From an uncultured Pseudorhodobacter sp. (GTDB taxonomy: Bacteria > Pseudomonadota > Alphaproteobacteria > Rhodobacterales > Rhodobacteraceae): DNA of 7,901 nucleotides. The DNA lies in NCBI GenBank assembly GCA_945952425.1, contig CAMFIX010000122.1, positions 1 through 7,901 on the forward strand, read 5' to 3'. The notes under the pieces were generated by a model. The model did not search any database. It saw only the letters and a list, made by a program, of their open reading frames with translations, and had not been told where the DNA came from. This document shows, piece by piece, positions 5,692 through 7,901 of this stretch (positions are counted from its first letter, which is position 1; each line of letters starts with the position of its first letter). Position numbers and translations under genes: made by a program.

Positions 5692-7157
5692 AACCCGTAA
5701 AGCCCCGCGAACTTGGCGTCGAGGTAATCCAGCAAAGGCCCTTCCGAGGGCGCAAAGCCGCAAGCCGCCGCGATGGTCTCGGCCGGGCTGCGCAACCCGC
5801 CATGCACCTGCAGGTTGGCCTTCAGCCACCCCACCGCGCCCGATGTGTCGCCCGAGGCCAAGGCACTTTCCACCCCCGCCACGTCACGCCGCAACGCCTG
5901 CCACAGGCAGCCCGCATAGACATTGCCCAAAGTATAGGTCGGGAAATAGCCGAAGAGCCCGACCGACCAATGCACATCCTGCAGCATCCCGTTGGAGGGC
6001 TTGTCGACCGTCGCCCCGAAATCCGCCTTGAAGCGGGCGTTCCAGGCGGCCTCCAGGTCGGCCACCCCAAGATCGCCGCGGATCAGGGCGCGCTCCAGGT
6101 CGAAGCGCATCATGATATGCAGGTTGTAATGCACCTCGTCGGCCTCGGTGCGGATATAGCCCGCCTGCACCCGGTTGACGGCGCGCAGGAAATCCTCGGG
6201 GCTGGTGACCCCGATCTCCCCGAAGCGTTCCTTCATCCGGCCGAAGATCCACAAAGCCATGGCGCCGCGGCCGATCTGGTTCTCGTAGATCCGGCTCTGG
6301 CTTTCATGCACCCCCATCGAGACGCCCCGCCCGGCCGGTGTCATCTTCAGGGCGCGGTCGATGTTCAGCTCATACGAACTGTGCCCAACCTCGTGGATCG
6401 TCGAATAGAGGCAGTTGAACGGATCGCTTTCGACCACCCGCGTGGTGATGCGGCTGTCATCGCCCGAGCCCGAGCTGAACGGATGCACGGCAAGGTCAAT
6501 GCGCCCCCGGCTCCAGTCATAGCCATAGGCCGTGGCGATCTCGCGGGCGAGCGCCAGCTGACCTTCCGCCGGGTAATGCCCGCTGACCCGCGGGGCGTCG
6601 CGGCCCAGAACCCGCTCACGCAGGGCCACCAGCCGCGGGCGCATCCGGTCGAACATGGCGCCGATGGTGGCCGCGGTGGCGCCGGGCTCGTAATCGTCCA
6701 TCAGCGCATCGTAAAGGTCGCCGCCTTCGGCAAGGCAGGCCGCCTCTTGCCGACGCAAGGCCACGACCTGCTCCAAGGTCGGCAGGAAGGCCGCCACATC
6801 CTCCTTCGCCCGCGCCTCGGCCCAGACGCCTTGGGCGACCGAAGTCACCCGGGCGAGTTCCTGCGCCAGGGCGCCCGGGATCTTCACCGCCCGGGCATGG
6901 CTGCGCGCCACCAGCCGCAGGTTGGCCGCCCCGGCTTCATCAGGAGCCTGCGCCGCCGCCAGCCACTCTGCCAGGCGCGGATCGGTGCGGCGGGCGTGGA
7001 GTATCCCCTCCATCGCCGCCATCTCCTCGCCGCGCTGCTCGGCGGCGCCGCGCGGCATCATTGTCTCCTGGTCCCAGCCGAGCCGTTCCGCCACCGCGCC
7101 CAAAGCCTCGGTCTCGCGCACGAAACGCATCAAGTCGTCGAAAGCGTGGTTGTTCAT
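5688..7157 (-). CDS. M32-family metallocarboxypeptidase (carboxypeptidase Taq-like)
   Basis: This cytoplasmic zinc carboxypeptidase removes C-terminal residues from peptides. From the ATG at 7157 it has 489 residues, normal for family M32. Nearly all family motifs are visible in order: HPF (225-227), DSRIT (234-238), HEVGH (255-259, zinc ligands H255 and H259 and catalytic E256), HESQSR (284-289, third zinc ligand E285), IRTEAD (335-340) and GMLQDVHW (390-397). The 30-residue distance from H255 to E285 agrees with that known for the Pyrococcus enzyme. There is no signal peptide. The start is well supported by GGGAGGG at 7164-7170, 6 bases upstream; it overlaps the ctaA stop as ATGA. An in-frame upstream extension to 7229 would lie wholly within ctaA and lacks this signal. 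The stop overlaps the MFS start. The active site looks complete, so it should be functional. It probably takes part in intracellular peptide turnover. Confidence 0.96.
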   Translation of the reverse strand: MNNHAFDDLMRFVRETEALGAVAERLGWDQETMMPRGAAEQRGEEMAAMEGILHARRTDPRLAEWLAAAQAPDEAGAANLRLVARSHARAVKIPGALAQELARVTSVAQGVWAEARAKEDVAAFLPTLEQVVALRRQEAACLAEGGDLYDALMDDYEPGATAATIGAMFDRMRPRLVALRERVLGRDAPRVSGHYPAEGQLALAREIATAYGYDWSRGRIDLAVHPFSSGSGDDSRITTRVVESDPFNCLYSTIHEVGHSSYELNIDRALKMTPAGRGVSMGVHESQSRIYENQIGRGAMALWIFGRMKERFGEIGVTSPEDFLRAVNRVQAGYIRTEADEVHYNLHIMMRFDLERALIRGDLGVADLEAAWNARFKADFGATVDKPSNGMLQDVHWSVGLFGYFPTYTLGNVYAGCLWQALRRDVAGVESALASGDTSGAVGWLKANLQVHGGLRSPAETIAAACGFAPSEGPLLDYLDAKFAGLYGL

Positions 7158-7901
7158 GCCGTTCCCTCCCGGATCGAGCCTTGCACGGGCGCCCCCGCCA
7201 GGTGCCGCGCCCGCATGACCAGCACCCACAGCAGGATCGCCCCCGCCTGGTGCGTGATCGCCGGATGCAGGGCCGCCGCCGACAAGACGGTCACGATGCC
7301 AAGCGTGACCTGCAAGACCAGCCCCGCCAGCACGAAATGAAACGCCCGGCGCACCGAGGCATAGGCCGATTTGCGGCCCTTGACCCAGGCATAAACCCCA
7401 TAGGCGAAGATCACATAGGCCAGCATCCGGTGGCAGAACTGCACGAAGCCGGGGTTCTGCAACAGGGGGGCGTCAAGGCCTCCGTCGGGGAAAAAGGCGC
7501 CGTTCATGTCGGGCCAGGTCGGGTAATATTGCCCCGCGTCGATACCTGCGACCAAAGCGCCGAGGATCACCTGCAGGAACAGGAAATGCATCAGCCCGGT
7601 GGCCTTGACCGCCAGCTTCTTCTCGCCCGCGCGGCGCGCGACGATCAGGTCGGCCTCCGAGCGGCCGAGCTGGAAAACCCATTCCGCGATGCAGCCGAAG
7701 ATCAGGAAAGCCCCCGCCAGATGCGCCGCCAGCCAGACATTGGCGACCGAAACCATCCCCGCCTGCAGCCCCGAAGAGACCATCAGCCAGCCGACCGCCC
7801 CCTGCGCCCCGATCAGCGCGCCCAAAAGCCACAGCCGCCGCGACCAGCCCGGCGGGATGCGCCGCGTCAGCGCCAGCCCGGCGAAGCCCAAAGCCCAAAC
7901 C
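7154..7901 (-). CDS. ctaA: Heme A synthase, COX15/CtaA type (N-terminus outside window)
   Basis: This membrane enzyme oxidises the C8 methyl of heme O to give heme A for aa3-type cytochrome oxidase. The visible 248 residues are the C-terminal two-thirds of a protein of about 380. It enters at the right edge as VWALGFAGLALTRRIPPGW, a recognisable COX15 segment. Conserved heme-associated histidines are visible: H60 in WLAAHLAG, H157 in FCHRML, and H212/H217 in HPAITHQAG. The segment QVILGALVAGIDAG followed by YPTWPDMNG (109-134) is typical of the bacterial/mitochondrial type. Several hydrophobic helices are present. The C-terminal TGA overlaps the carboxypeptidase ATG (ATGA), so this is the first visible gene of a coupled operon. 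No start or promoter can be assigned. The residues I can see look intact. Confidence 0.93.
   Translation of the reverse strand, partial: VWALGFAGLALTRRIPPGWSRRLWLLGALIGAQGAVGWLMVSSGLQAGMVSVANVWLAAHLAGAFLIFGCIAEWVFQLGRSEADLIVARRAGEKKLAVKATGLMHFLFLQVILGALVAGIDAGQYYPTWPDMNGAFFPDGGLDAPLLQNPGFVQFCHRMLAYVIFAYGVYAWVKGRKSAYASVRRAFHFVLAGLVLQVTLGIVTVLSAAALHPAITHQAGAILLWVLVMRARHLAGAPVQGSIREGTA
7164..7170 (-). promoter_or_regulatory. Strong Shine-Dalgarno for the M32 carboxypeptidase
   Basis: The minus strand reads GGGAGGG, 6 bases before the ATG at 7157. It is the best ribosome binding site in the window and fixes the carboxypeptidase start. It lies inside the last codons of ctaA (RE-G), so it is also translated as coding sequence. 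Confidence 0.7.

Noticed and set aside
4439..5803. 454-codon minus-strand open frame overlapping the MFS gene
   Set aside because: It is Gly/Ala/Arg-rich, out-of-frame reading of the MFS gene, and the true frame gives 12 hydrophobic helices.
5685..7340. 551-codon plus-strand open frame opposite the peptidase and ctaA
   Set aside because: It lies opposite a gene with a complete set of M32 motifs and has Arg/His/Pro-rich low-information composition.
1..7901. CRISPR, tRNA, rRNA, transposon, toxin-antitoxin or phage features
   Set aside because: I looked for regularly spaced repeats, cloverleaf or rRNA-like segments, transposase motifs and terminal repeats, and found none.

Overview
The window is a GC-rich stretch with the look of an alphaproteobacterial chromosome, most likely Rhodobacteraceae (Rhodobacter/Paracoccus-like). 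Three things suggest this: strong GC bias at third codon positions, which opens long false frames opposite several genes; a COX15-type heme A synthase beside an M32 carboxypeptidase; and GC-rich hairpins placed immediately after stop codons. The assignment rests on protein and sequence style, not on a marker gene.

Layout. Positions 1-373 hold no gene I can defend. They contain CTTCG/TTTCG repeats, an A/T-rich patch with two TTGAAAAAA copies, a perfect DnaA-box match with a near match beside it, and short repeats. Two minus-strand genes follow (374-3074): a YtcJ-type metal-dependent amidohydrolase, preceded in transcription by an agmatinase/guanidino-acid ureohydrolase. A strong hairpin separates them. 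A roughly 200-bp divergent intergenic region (3075-3279) then leads into a plus-strand pair: a bactofilin (3280-3645) whose stop codon overlaps the GTG start of an ECHDC3-like crotonase (3642-4412). The crotonase converges on a minus-strand operon. The 100-bp gap between them carries two near-identical hairpins in opposite orientation, one behind each gene.

The right part (4513-7901) is a minus-strand operon read from the right edge: heme A synthase (ctaA/COX15, N-terminus outside the window), M32 metallocarboxypeptidase and a 12-helix MFS permease. Successive genes are joined by ATGA and GTGA overlaps, so they are probably translationally coupled.

Functional reading. The ureohydrolase and amidohydrolase could both act on C-N bonds of guanidino or amide compounds. 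The carboxypeptidase and MFS permease could handle peptides or amino acids, but no substrate can be read from the sequence. The crotonase appears to lack both catalytic glutamates of classical enoyl-CoA hydratase. I see no phage, transposon, CRISPR, defence or RNA gene, and no clear new multi-gene system. The points most worth checking are the non-canonical crotonase tied to a bactofilin, the origin-like left edge, and the paired hairpins.
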